A stretch of DNA of 64,000 nt. Source: Cheiracanthium punctorium. Taxonomy: Eukaryota > Arthropoda > Arachnida > Araneae > Cheiracanthiidae. The stretch's first letter is position 1. Each line of letters opens with the position of its first letter. Below are positions 13,537 through 23,154 of the stretch, one piece after another. The translations under genes were made by a program, and so were the position numbers. The notes under the pieces were generated by a model. It worked only from the letters and a program-made list of their open reading frames with translations, was not told the origin of the DNA and made no database searches. The stretch spans positions 10,001 through 74,000 of the forward strand of contig JAWZYV010000158.1 in NCBI GenBank assembly GCA_038373885.1, given 5' to 3'.

Positions 13537-14655
13537 AAGACACTGGCGTAAGTCGTATTCAGATGTAACATTTAAGTCCAAAGACGAGCGCGAGCGGGTC
13601 GTAGATTTAAGCCAGCTCGGGAGCTAGCTTAAATCAGTTTACGCCGGACTTAATATGGCGCCGAGTGTTGTTTTTAACGTTGTGTAAGCTCTGTAAACAG
13701 TATTTGGACAATAAAGCTTTGCGTTTTGAATAAATATTTTATAAACGATCTAGAAAACAAGTAAGTTTTCATCACTAATAATATCTGCACACATTATTTT
13801 TCTAAAATGTATTATTTACTTCGTTTAACATGCTAAAATCATTGTAAATTTCATTTTATACTCTTGTTTACAATTACATATTCTAATTAAAATGAAGTTC
13901 TGATACTTAATTCTGTCTAAATATGTAGATGTTTTTATAAATGATTTGTACTTGTTTGTAATCTACATATTTATTTCGTAAATGTAAATAATAGACTGGG
14001 TTTTCTGGATAAAGTATTTAAATCCGGTGTACAGTGTATGACCGAAATATTTATGCAACTTATAGGGTAATCTGGAACCGATTGTAACATACTGAGCCTT
14101 CCTCCAACCCCCCCCCCCCCAAAACTTATTGAGTTTCTACGCTCCTGAATTTTTGAAAGATAAAGTTTGATTATAAAAATTCTTGAAGGATTCATTGAAA
14201 CACTGGATGCCTTAAATACATGCTTGGCAACTCAATATTTTAAATCCGGACAGAAATAAGTTGTGACAGGTGCATATTAACCTCGCCTGACCTCGACTAT
14301 ACCAAGGGTTATAGATAATCAAATTTATGCCTGTACTATGTACTTTTTCTACTATATTGAATAAATTAATAATTGCTTGGAAATTAAATTAGTGGGGGTA
14401 ACTTTTTTGAATAATAATTATTTTTTAATTGAGGCTTTCGATGCATCTAGGTGATGATGTACAACTGTATCTACATAGTCAGAATTTTGTTTGAAAGTAC
14501 ATGGAGGTGAAATACATAATTATCTTTCTTCGCTTGCTAATGTCATTGGATTATTAATATATATTTTATGTTTAAAAATGTTTTTTTTTCTGATTATCAT
14601 TTTTGTTTAATCAATAATTTTCTTTCTTAATGCCTAATGAGTGCCTGCACAGTGT

Positions 14656-14950
14656 AGCTGTAAATTTAAAACCAGCAGCATTTGTGTGTGCACTTTTTTG
14701 GCTCACAAAATAGGTTTACGAAGATTTTTTACATTTATGTGCCAACCTTAATTCAGAATCAAAATGGGGATGTGGAACAACATGTAAGTACAGAATTCCA
14801 TTACTTATTTATTAATTTTGGGTTACCAATTAATGTAGTTTTAATAATTAGGTGTCCTCAAATTCCTTAATTGGTGTGTTCATCGCTAATATTTGTTCAC
14901 TTTAGTTTTCATCTAATTCTTTTGGGAATGTTGAAACTTGAGCAATTATT
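14656..14950. repeat. 295-bp tandem repeat, first unit
   Basis: The sequence from 14656 (agctgtaaatttaaaacc) recurs at 14951, giving a period of 295 bases. The second unit runs 14951-15165 and then continues at 18354-18430, because a piggyBac-like element sits inside it. Both units carry a short open frame in the cagcagcatttgtgtgtgcac segment, but neither gives a recognisable protein. Confidence 0.85.
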
Positions 14951-15165
14951 AGCTGTAAATTTAAAACCAGCAGCATTTGTGTGTGCACTTTTTTGGCTCA
15001 CAAAAAAGGTTTATGAAGATTTTTTATATTTATGTGGGAACCTTAATTTAGAATAAAAATGGCGATGTGGAACAACATGTAAGTACAGAATTCCATTACT
15101 TATTTATTAATTTTGGGTTGCCAATTAATGTAGTTTCAATAATTAGGTGTCCTCAAATTCCTTAA
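14951..15165. repeat. 295-bp tandem repeat, second unit, left part
   Basis: This is the left part of the second copy, ending in the TTAA at 15162-15165. The copy resumes after the second TTAA at 18350-18353, with text parallel to 14867 onward (tgtgttcatcgctaatatttg against tgtgtttatcgctaatatttg). Confidence 0.85.
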
Positions 15166-15488
15166 CACTAGAACTGTGGGATGGGTCATTTTGACCCAAA
15201 ACCAGATTTGATTCTGTTTTTTTTCAGAAAGTTACGAATGGATTTTTAAAAAAAATCGTGACTTTTCCTAACTTTATATTATTAATCATCTGTAAAAAAA
15301 TTAAGTTCGTTATCAGTTTTTTGTTTTTAATATGTATACCTGATATCGCGGAATGGGACATTTTGACCCAAAACTTCCCATGAGTCTGGAATCCGAGGTT
15401 CAAATTAAATAAATGTCATTATCATTCCTAAAATGAACAGTAATGATATAATAAATGGCATAATATCTTACCATTATGTTATTTTCAT

Positions 15489-15572
15489 TGCAACGTGAAT
15501 TTTACAAGTTGGGTCAATTTGACCCATACCGTTGTTTTAGGTATACCTATCTCAAGCGACACGGTTCTAATA
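15489..15572. repeat. Decayed second copy of the piggyBac-like right end
   Basis: This segment (cattgcaacgtgaattttacaag…cggttctaat) aligns with the true right end at 18264-18349 (gcattgcaacatgaattctgcaag…cagttctagtg), including the shared 15-base gggtcaatttgaccc. It suggests a short MITE of the same family (about 15166-15572) whose right end was bypassed or duplicated when the larger structure formed. Confidence 0.6.
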
Positions 15573-15613
15573 AGAATTATAGCAACAATATTTTTGTACT
15601 TTTAATGTAATAT

Positions 15614-15940
15614 TACTAGGTACAAAGGCCCCCAGTCTCGCTATGCTCGCTTTTCGTATGAGGCATTCGGCCGCTAATCAGGCTTATTTGTAAAAAAGAC
15701 ATGATTTCAACAGACAAAACCCGAAGATTAGATCAGATAGAATGTTACTGAGCTACACATTGCTTGGTTCTTGCATCTTCATTGGTACATAAAAATTTAA
15801 ACTTCACACTACAGTAGACCCCCCTCCCCCTCATAACACGGAAGATATTTTGTTATGGGAATCCGTGTTGTACGGGTCCTGAGCTATTCTCCACCTGGAG
15901 TGCAGACTCTGCTTATAATCGCTGGAAAAATTATTTGCAC
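15614..15940 (+). repeat. ~327-bp dispersed repeat, copy 1
   Basis: It begins tactagg…ccccagtctcgc and ends ggaaaaattatttgcac. A second copy lies at 50127-50455 in the same orientation, with similar length and long near-identical runs (for example cataacacggaagatatttt). Neither copy has coding potential. Its borders suggest a short interspersed or MITE-like unit of unknown class. Confidence 0.8.
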
Positions 15941-15970
15941 TCCTCAGAAACACAATGATATTTAATGTTG

Positions 15971-16200
15971 CCATTCAAAAGTTATATTAATTAGGAGATA
16001 AAGCGTAATAAAATCAGAACATCTGTTTCAGCTGTATTTTTAATAATGTAAAACCTATTGGACACCTTGCGAATTTGCCACCCATGGCGATTTTTCAATA
16101 TTTGGCGACTTGCGTACATGTAAAGTTAATAAAAGCTACGGAACAGATAGGATAGCTTGCCACCCATGGCGACTTTTCATTATTTGGTGATTGACACATG
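15971..16200 (+). repeat. 230-bp direct repeat, copy 1
   Basis: This block recurs at 17271-17500 at a constant offset of 1300 bases, so the two copies align almost without gaps. Each contains two internal copies of a ccacccatggcga-type word about 80 bases apart. Confidence 0.85.
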
Positions 16201-16966
16201 CGTATTCTACAGCTTACGAAATATTGTAACAATAGATTAAAGCTGTTGTGAACTAATAGTATTTAGATATATGAAAAATTATGTGGCATACTTTTATGTT
16301 GCATTTTTGGGACACGTTTTTCATACAATTTTCAATAAAGGGGGGGGAGTGATAAAATGGCATAGTCATTAATAGATGGAGAAAAGCTGCACAGAAAAAT
16401 GCACAATTTCAACTGAATGAAAATTTAAAAAACTTATTCTCAGGTGTATTCAGCAGATGATAAATTACGAGAAATTGCGCCAAGCATTAGAATCATCTCC
16501 TCAAAATCGCACAAAACCGTTTAATTTTTTGCCAAATTAAAAAGTTGCACATTTTAGTCTCAGAAAATTTCTAAATATTTTTCTTTTGAGTATAAAACAT
16601 TTCATTCCTGCTCTGATTTCCCATGCACACGATATTTTAATTTAAAAACAGCCTTACAAATAATCTAGACAAAAAAAAAAAAAATCGTTATTCTTTTATT
16701 TTTACTTCAGGAGTCTGAATCATGTAATAAACTTGCCGAATGTGGAAACCTAGATAACCTTAAACGTCGCTTTTTACACTGTGGGGTTACAATTACAAAA
16801 TGGCGGAAAGCAAAAATTAGACTTTTGCGATACGTTTTTTACCGATATCTCCTAAAATAATTCGAATTTTGAAAAAATCGCTTCGAGGTGTGTTGGGAAC
16901 TGTCATGGAAAATGTCCGTACAAAATGTGGTAGGTCTACGATCACCCGTCTGCGAGCTATGCCAGA

Positions 16967-17144
16967 CAGGCACGTACCCAGGAAAAAATTTCGGGGAGGG
17001 TCCAAAAATTTCGGAGGGGGTCTAAACGGTGAAAAAGGCAGATTTTTTTCACAAAAAGACTTCATCATTATTATTTTGTTAACAAAAACTCAAATTTCGG
17101 AGGGGGTCCGGACCCCTTGGACCACCCCCCTGGGTACGTCCTTG
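16967..17144. mobile_element. 178-bp hAT-type MITE
   Basis: The ends are caggcacgtacccagg and the reverse complement of cctgggtacgtccttg, a 14/16 match. The interior is G-rich with repeated atttcgg(g)gaggggtcc words. The eight flanking bases on each side (atgccaga and acgcgaga) agree at six positions, consistent with a decayed 8-bp duplication of the hAT type. Confidence 0.6.
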
Positions 17145-17270
17145 ACGCGAGACACATTCAAACAAACTAACTAACAGTTTACACATTGTTTTATTAATAT
17201 AGAAGAAAGTTTTTATTTTGGCGTAAAATGGTCATAATTCTAACTCATGTTTGTAAATGTTTGTTTGTTA

Positions 17271-17500
17271 CCATTCAAAAGTTATATTAATTAGGAGCTA
17301 AAGCGTAATAAAATCAGAACATATGTTTCAGCTGTATTTTTAATAATGTAAAACCTATTGGAGACCTTGCGAATTTGCCACCCATGGCGATTTTTCATTA
17401 TTTGGCGACTTGCGTACATGTAAAGTTAATAAAAGCTATGGAACAGATAAAATAGCCTACCACCAATGGCGACTTTTCATTATTTGGCGATTTACACATG
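17271..17500 (+). repeat. 230-bp direct repeat, copy 2
   Basis: This is the partner of 15971-16200. Next to it, a second direct repeat pair (about 17209-17258 and 17884-17932, offset 675) shares tattttggcgtaaaatgg and ctaactcatgtttgtaaat. Confidence 0.85.
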
Positions 17501-18784
17501 CTCACAACCTATATTTACTGTTCATTTACGGTTACCGGAAAATCGTTATCCATATTTTCATTTACATAATCGTTTGCAGATTGGTGTACTTAACACCACG
17601 AATTATACCATCTTGTCTCGCTAGCAAATATCCAAAGTGTACTATAACAGCTAAATGGCATAGTTAACGCCGCCAAATATTTCTACTGGTAGCAAATAAT
17701 TCAGCTGGACGAGAACCAGCTTTAAAATAATCTGCATTTTAATTATTTTTCATTTTCAAGATATTAGTTATTCTGTTTTGGAAAAATGAATAATCGCTAA
17801 TTCTAAACTCCTGTTGTCTAAGCGAACTTACTATTTGAAAATTGTCAACTTTGTGTAACACATTTTGAGTTACTTATTTCATAGTTTTTATTTTGGCGTA
17901 AAATGGGCGTAATTCTAACTCATGTTTGTAAATTTCACGCGATTCTAGATACTTGGAAACGCTTTGTTGCAAAGGAATGAATGATTTTATGTCAAATCTG
18001 GCAACCATTCAGTTTATTTTTTCAGTTTTTTATTAATATCTTCTAAAATAATTCAATTTTCGAAATTTAAATCTGCTTAGCAGGTTCCTCGGAATTTTTT
18101 GAATCTGTGGACACCTTAGTTGAAACTCAAATCCCCACGGTTTAGGAGGAGATAAGCTGACAAGCTTTGACAGCGGCCTTTACTTTTTTTTAGAATAGAG
18201 AGAAACTTAATACGAATGTTAAGATTGAACTGATATCATTACCGTTGAAATACAACATTATTGTTGCATTGCAACATGAATTCTGCAAGTTGGGTCAATT
18301 TGACCCAGCCCGCAGTTTTAGGTATATCTGAAACACCGCAGTTCTAGTGTTAATTAGTGTGTTTATCGCTAATATTTGTTCACTTTAGTTTTCATCTAAT
18401 TCTTTTGGGAATGTTGAAACTTGAGCATAACTTCTAGAGATCCATCACTGCAAGGCTCCCCAAAGTGCGACGATTTTTTAGGTTGGCGAGAAGGGGGCCA
18501 TTAAAATGGGAATCATCTCTTTCTTGTACCATAAAACGCAGCTTTGGAATCGAAATCTATATTAAAATCGCCTACTGAAACTGTTTTACAATCTTCGCCA
18601 AGTGTATTCTAACGATACTTCACCATTTTAAATACTATTTGGAATGGGCATCCTAATCCATGAGCGTGCAGTGTTTGTCTTTTTTGTTCCATAAAACACA
18701 TACTTGGAATTGAAATCTATATTAAAATTGCCTACTAACACTATTTTACAATCTTCGCCAGGCATATTTTAACTATCTTTCTAC

Positions 18785-18890
18785 CCCAATTTTTTTTCCC
18801 TATGTAGGGGAAGTGGGGTAGAAAGCAGCAAAAGTTCTGGCATTTACTCCACATTTGTGTGCATGTAAACGGGCCCCAAAACCGGAGATC
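18785..18890 (-). repeat. Dispersed repeat fragment shared with 58575-58640
   Basis: On the minus strand it reads cccgtttacatgcacacaaatg…ggagtaa…cttcccctaca. The same words occur on the plus strand at 58575-58632. The shared part is about 60-100 bases. The class is unknown. Confidence 0.6.
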
Positions 18891-18894
18891 TGTC

Positions 18895-18950
18895 TTAAGC
18901 GGAGGCGTACTAATTTTTAGTGACATAACTATTATGCCATGGTGAGGCAT
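18895..18950 (-). repeat. tRNA-derived SINE, 5' fragment
   Basis: On the minus strand this reads accatggcataatagttatgtcacta, matching the A-box part of the fuller SINE copies at 23700-23914, 28707-28937 and 29054-29280. The rest of the SINE is missing. Confidence 0.6.
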
Positions 18951-18959
18951 TCTATGTTA

Positions 18960-20010
18960 GAATGTAACCACAGAAAGTAAGACAGTTATTAACACCTTCT
19001 AATTTATAATATGACATTAGCAAAATTTATCGGTAAAAATTTTGGTATAGTGAAAGGTAATAAGAAAATTATAGATGTAATAGAGTCTCAACATTTTTTT
19101 ATGGAGAAAAGATTTGATGTACTAACGTAAACAATTTATTAATATAGAGTTCTATTTAAAGTCAGAGACCAATTATCACAGGCAAAGGGGCAACAGCCCG
19201 GGGCCCCTCAACAAAAGGGGACAGCAATTATTTAGATTAGAAATTAATATATACTGAAATGGTAATAGAAAAAAAAACTGAATTTCTCCTGTATATATAT
19301 CTGTTACACATTAATGGTAGGAACATATACACTGTGTGAAATGTAAATCTCATGCATGTCAAAGGAAGCTTAAACCATGGGAAAAAAAAAAAAATAGTTT
19401 GAATAAACATGTTACCTATATTAAAAAATAATTGTATACTGGTACTTTAAGTTTATTTTTAGAATCATGAAAATATGCTACTTTCATGCTTCATTACTAC
19501 TTACCACATACTTTTATGAATTTTGCCAGCTAAGAATTTAGCAGAGCAGAGCAGTGCAGAGAATATATCCAAAAGAATGTTCATGAAGTAATGTTAATTA
19601 AAAGCAGAACAACATGAGCATTCTTTTAGCTTTAAAAAGAAGCTATTACGAAACATTAGGACACAAACTTTTTCAAATCGAGGCTTTGAAAACCTAAAAT
19701 GCACAGGTGTAACAGGCAAGGGGGGGGGCAATTGCCCCCTAAAATTCAAGACTTGTGATGTACAGATACAAACAGTATGTTAATCCCATAATCCTTAATA
19801 AGCTTGATACAATTCGAAAATTTAAAAAAAAACTAATCCCTGAAGTCAATCTCTCAATCTTATTTCTTAAAATGAACACTGAATCCATTCTCATGCTAAA
19901 ATATATTCAACAACACAGTATATCAAGTTTGTTTTATTTCCTTTCCCATGTTGTTTCGTGTGACATCACATGTAAACACGTCCATTAGCCACTCTGATTG
20001 GTCGAAATCA
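18960..20010. other. AT-rich interior of the Harbinger-like element
   Basis: No gene seen. Two small GC-rich patches (near 19185-19210 and 19715-19735) with ggggc/gcccc words look like ends of decayed MITEs. Confidence 0.4.
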
Positions 20011-20216
20011 TTCACATTCCGGAACACTCTACTGAACATCGCCTGACTGACGTCCAAAGTTAAGACCCTGACGTCATGAGATCCGCCCGTCTTAAGTGTT
20101 ACATCTGAATAGGGAGATAAGCTCGGGTCGGAAGTTTGAGAAGATCCGCCCGGTCGGATCTTATATTTAAGACGTTACATCTGAATCTGCCCGTAAAACT
20201 TTGTTTTAAAATAGAG

Positions 20217-20287
20217 ATGGTAGCCTGTTGTGTTACTGATTGCACTAATACGTCAGATGTAAAGAAGCCTAGTGTCACTTTTCTCAG
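20217..20287 (+). CDS. THAP-type zinc finger, first coding exon
   Basis: From the ATG at 20217 the frame reads MVACCVTDCTNTSDVKKPSV followed by T-F-L and a split codon (ag at 20286-20287), with a donor site CAG|GTTAAA at 20288. The pattern MV-x-C-C-x3-C then a basic/serine stretch then V-x-F is the start of the THAP domain (C2CH zinc finger, DNA-binding). In known THAP genes an intron often falls just before the FP that follows this F-x-R. The exon length (23 codons plus 2 bases) and donor fit. I could not find the next exon carrying W, C-x2-H and AVPTIF; it may be distant or lost. The 6.7-kb Harbinger-like element lies 24 bases upstream. THAP domains occur both in host regulators and in P-element transposases, so which this is stays open. 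Confidence 0.6.
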
Positions 20288-20299
20288 GTTAAATAATTA

Positions 20300-21015
20300 T
20301 TTTTAATATACTTTCATCAGGACTAGGATTTATTTTTTTTTTTTCACATACTACAGTTGAACCTGTATGGAAGATGTAATGTTCATGTATCTGGAATGTC
20401 AAAAAAAAAAAAAAATTATTTCGATTATATAAACGTTTGTAAAATTCTTTGATATTCTTACATAATGTATTATAAACGTTGAAAAATGAAAATCGGCCTT
20501 TTAAATTTATAAAGTATGGTTTGTTTAATTGTGTTTTCAGTTTCTGTTTGTATTGCTTTGATCCGTGTATTTTGATTAATAATTTTGGTTAATTGCGAAG
20601 TAATGAAGAAAATATGGTTTAATTGCTAACTTAGAACTATGTGTATCCTAAATTATTTTTTTTTAATTTGTATTATTATACAATATGACAACTGATTGTC
20701 TTGCAACGATTGCATATTTTATTTGTTTATATTTGAAAGCTAATGTAATTCAAATGTTAAGAAATATTATTTGTAATATGATATAAATTTCAACTAACCG
20801 CAAACGCCCACAAAATATCATTAATCCGTCTCCGAATTGAAAATACGAAAACGAAACTAACACCTGCGATATTAAATATACGTGAAAAACATATTATCTT
20901 TAAAAGAAAATTGTTCAGTTGCATGCTGTACGTTCTTTTGAGTTCCGTTATTTTTAATTCTACTTTCGTTGTCGTTTCTCAATCGTTTTTCGTAAAGAAG
21001 AAAGTTCAATATAGT
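20300..21015. other. AT-rich sequence after the THAP exon
   Basis: No exon recognised. It holds poly-T and poly-A runs (about 20331-20345 and 20401-20415). If the THAP gene is real this would be its first intron. Confidence 0.4.
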
Positions 21016-21209
21016 CATTCAATCGCCGTAATCAATGTATCTACATAGGGTTCGTCTGCTTTTTTTGGTCTCCAATGGTTGCATCTTCCTCTCGCGGAGG
21101 AATACAATTTTGTTACGAATACATTGTATTGGAAGCTTAGAAGAAGCGCTCTCCACTTTCCTCTATGGTCAAACCATCCTTCATTTGAGAATAGTCATTG
21201 GCCAAAAAC

Positions 21210-21446
21210 GTGACTTTGTATCCCTAAATAGCATATTCACAATACCCACATAGTGTTTTTGGAGGCGAGTCTTCTGATTGGTGGAAAGTCCAAAGTTGGA
21301 CAAGATCTCGGCAACCCTTGGCGCACAAACGATTTGGCGTTGGCGTTGTGCTTGTGTGGTTATTTGCCATTTGCTTTGAGTCATTGTCGTACGTGTTTGC
21401 CATTTGCTTCGAATTGAGACATTATATTGTATTGTTTTTTTTCGCA
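21210..21446 (+). promoter_or_regulatory. Putative promoter/5' leader with a block duplicated at 38.5 kb
   Basis: A 22-base block at 21231-21252 (starts gcatattcacaa, ends cccacata) recurs exactly on the minus strand at 38525-38546. In both places an inverted CCAAT word (ctgattggt) follows about 20 bases downstream. It lies 195 bases upstream of the ATG at 21447. The pairing of block and CCAAT box suggests a promoter or a terminal part of a repeat family; it may belong to the gene that follows. Confidence 0.4.
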
Positions 21447-21578
21447 ATGGATGAAATAACTGCCCTAAAATTACCAAACGGGTATACGTATAAAGTAATT
21501 AATAGGGATGTCAATCAGTCCGGTATACTTCAGACTGATCTACGTATTTCTGAAGTTAGGGATGAAAAGACGGCTATG
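21447..21578 (+). CDS. Zinc-finger-like protein, exon 1
   Basis: It opens at ATG 21447 (cgcaATGGAT) and codes 44 residues, MDEITALKLPNGYTYKVINR and onward, ending in phase 0 at a donor ATG|GTTTGT. It is best read together with exon 2 (21842-22042), which carries the recognisable part. The start was chosen because it is the first ATG that leaves a domain-like, hydrophilic N-terminus; the frame is open further upstream without a better start. The exon itself has no known motif. The frame runs on into the intron to a stop at 21686, so an unspliced product is also possible. Confidence 0.5.
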
Positions 21579-21841
21579 GTTTGTATACACTTTACTTTTA
21601 CATCTTTTATTTCGATGTTTCTGCTTTATGCGTTTTATCTTTCCATAGAATCGCGAAGTTTATTTTTTTATGCGTGTATTGTTTAGTGTAAACCACGCGG
21701 TTTCCTACTTTTTCATTTTTTGGACCGTTAAGTGTAAACCACGTGGTTTCCTACTTTTTATACACCACTGTCATTTCACTATAATCAAATTGGTACAATA
21801 TTTACGCACATTTTAATAAGTTTTCTTTATCTATATTACAG
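21579..21841 (+). other. Intron of 263 bp with duplicated palindromic E-box segment
   Basis: It begins GTTTGT and ends in a pyrimidine-rich tract followed by ATTACAG at 21841. Inside, a ~30-base segment (agtgtaaaccacg…cctacttttt) is duplicated about 43 bases apart, near 21687 and 21730. Each copy is centred on a palindrome; the second, aaaccacgtggttt, is perfect and contains the E-box CACGTG. Confidence 0.5.
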
Positions 21842-22042
21842 GAGTGGATCAATGCTTTTATAAGCTCCAGCAAAGCTGTTTGGAGAGTGGCCAGAACTCA
21901 CAAATGTGCTGGGAAACGTTTAATCTATAGAAAAGATTTCAGGTGTCAGCACAACACCGATGCACGCTATCGTGGGAAATGTTTACGACAGGTCAAGAAC
22001 ACGGATTGTCCTGCAAAGCTAAAACTTGTAGTGCAACAGTAT
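21842..22042 (+). CDS. Zinc-finger-like protein (FAR1/MULE-type), exon 2
   Basis: Exactly 67 codons lie between acceptor ACAG (21838-21841) and donor TAT|GTAAAT (22043), phase 0 on both sides. The sequence begins EWINAFISSSKAVWRVARTH, then has a C at residue 22 and a block FRCQHNT at residues 33-39, followed by KNTDCPAKL at 52-60. Spaced C…C-x-H…C with KNT-x-CPAKL is the pattern of the N-terminal zinc-binding domain found in FAR1-like and Mutator-like transposase-derived proteins; the assignment is from memory of the family. Such a domain binds DNA. Further exons should lie to the right; I found none with confidence up to 23 kb. It could be a host transcription factor or the 5' end of a MULE transposase gene. 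Coding quality (no stops, phase-matched sites) is good. Confidence 0.55.
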
Positions 22043-22266
22043 GTAAATATATTTATATTTTCTTAATACAAACAACGTTGAACTAAAAGCAACACTAAGT
22101 TCAAATTTTTGCAAAAGCTTAGCATAACAGCTTTCCAGATTACCTACATATAAATTTGTTATTTATTACTTAATCCAAAGTATGTAAATTGATTGCTATG
22201 GTTTAAATTGACTAAGTTAAGAATAGCATCAATACTTGCTAAAACAATGTGCAGACATGCTATCTC

Positions 22267-22400
22267 AGGGTTTGATCCAGGAATTTTTTCTAGTGTCCCA
22301 TTTTTGTGAAAACTTATTTTGTAAGTTTAAACACTTATTTTTGTGAGTTTTCATACCAGTTTTTAATAAGACACTTCTGCTAAAATATCTGAAAAAAACA
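22267..22400 (+). mobile_element. Left-end fragment of a hAT-like family
   Basis: cagggtttgatccagg, followed by tcccatttttgtgaaaactta, resembles 31795-31860 (caggggtcagtccagg … tcctatttttgtgaaat). The CAGGG start and repeated ttttgtgaa words suggest subterminal repeats of a hAT-like family. No matching right end was found. Confidence 0.4.
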
Positions 22401-22430
22401 GATTAAAAAGTAAGGTAAAATGCCAGTGAA

Positions 22431-22520
22431 GGGCTGCTTTAATTGACTGCATTTTTGTAAAGGGGCTGCTTTAATTGATTTTATTTTTGTAAAGAGGTGG
22501 TTTTAATTGAATGCTGTATC
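22431..22520 (+). repeat. 32-bp tandem repeat, about 3 copies
   Basis: gggctgctttaattga recurs at 22431 and 22463, with a diverged copy at 22495, at a spacing of 32. The spacer is rich in tttttgtaaag. A related fragment occurs near 9311. Confidence 0.75.
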
Positions 22521-22639
22521 TTTCATTCATTATTATTCATGAAAAAATATGTATTTGTTTACCGATTGGTAAATACTTAAATTTGTTTACTATTCGGTTG
22601 CCGAATATTTAAGTATTCGGCCTAACCGAATACTCTGTT

Positions 22640-23026
22640 TTTCTACTAGACGTTGGAAATACATAGGGGTCAGTTGATCATCCAATACGAAGCCGCGCAG
22701 CGCCGCAGAGGGAATGATGTCAATCTTTCCAGGTCTCCAAGCGGCGTACCAGATTTGGCAAAATTGTCTTTGCTAGTTTGGCCATGCATTTTCGCCAGCA
22801 CAAATAGCTGATCTTAGTAGTTAGTTTGTAAAAATGCTAATCTTTTGTACAAATACAAATGTATACAGATTAAAGAAGAAATTTGCTTTTGAAGGATTAT
22901 GTGCTCGGTGACTTTATGGATATCTAATTCGAGTTACGGGTATTTGTTTTCGTTAGAGTTGGGATGCTTATGCTACTGTTTCGTTGTAAGTACGTTTAAA
23001 GTTTTGTTATCTTACGTCTTTATGTA
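22640..23026. other. Non-coding stretch with a GC-richer patch
   Basis: A GC-richer patch (gaagccgcgcagcgccgcag, near 22690) is followed by AT-rich sequence up to the hAT target site. No exon was recognised. Confidence 0.35.
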
Positions 23027-23120
23027 TTATTGATCAGGGTTGGAAAAAAACCCGGTTTATTTGAAAAAACCCAAAAAACCGGGTTTATTTGGTTTAAACC
23101 GGGTTTTTTTGGTTTAAACC

Positions 23121-23154
<34 letters not shown>

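Larger units (their letters stand above)
15166..18349. mobile_element. piggyBac-like element (3.2 kb), TTAA target duplication
   Basis: The ends are perfect 11-base inverted repeats (CACTAGAACTG at 15166; cagttctagtg ending 18349), flanked by TTAA at 15162-15165 and 18350-18353. Both ends carry the palindrome-like word gggtca…tgaccc (15183, 15355, 15511 and 18292). A second, decayed right end lies at about 15489-15572, so a smaller MITE may be embedded at the left. No transposase frame is present. The internal sequence includes repeated blocks and another MITE. The TTAA duplication is diagnostic of piggyBac-type insertion, though Kolobok elements also use TTAA. Confidence 0.8.
13489..20193. 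mobile_element. Harbinger-like DNA transposon (6.7 kb), TAA target duplication
   Basis: The left end CGGGCAGATTCAGATGTAAC matches the reverse complement of the right end (ctgaatctgcccg, ending 20193). Flanking trinucleotides are TAA on both sides (13486-13488 and 20194-20196), as expected for the PIF/Harbinger superfamily. A second ttcagatgtaac lies inside each end (about 13558, and inverted near 20100), so the ends carry subterminal repeats. No DDE transposase was recognised, so the element appears non-autonomous or decayed. It has itself received at least a piggyBac-like element, a MITE and a SINE fragment. A different superfamily with a 3-bp duplication is possible. Confidence 0.75.

Noticed and set aside
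14682..15056. Possible exon in the 295-bp repeat (AAFVCALFWLTKKVY-type frame)
   Set aside because: The same frame is broken in the first unit (a TAG follows the shared segment), so it is not conserved between copies.
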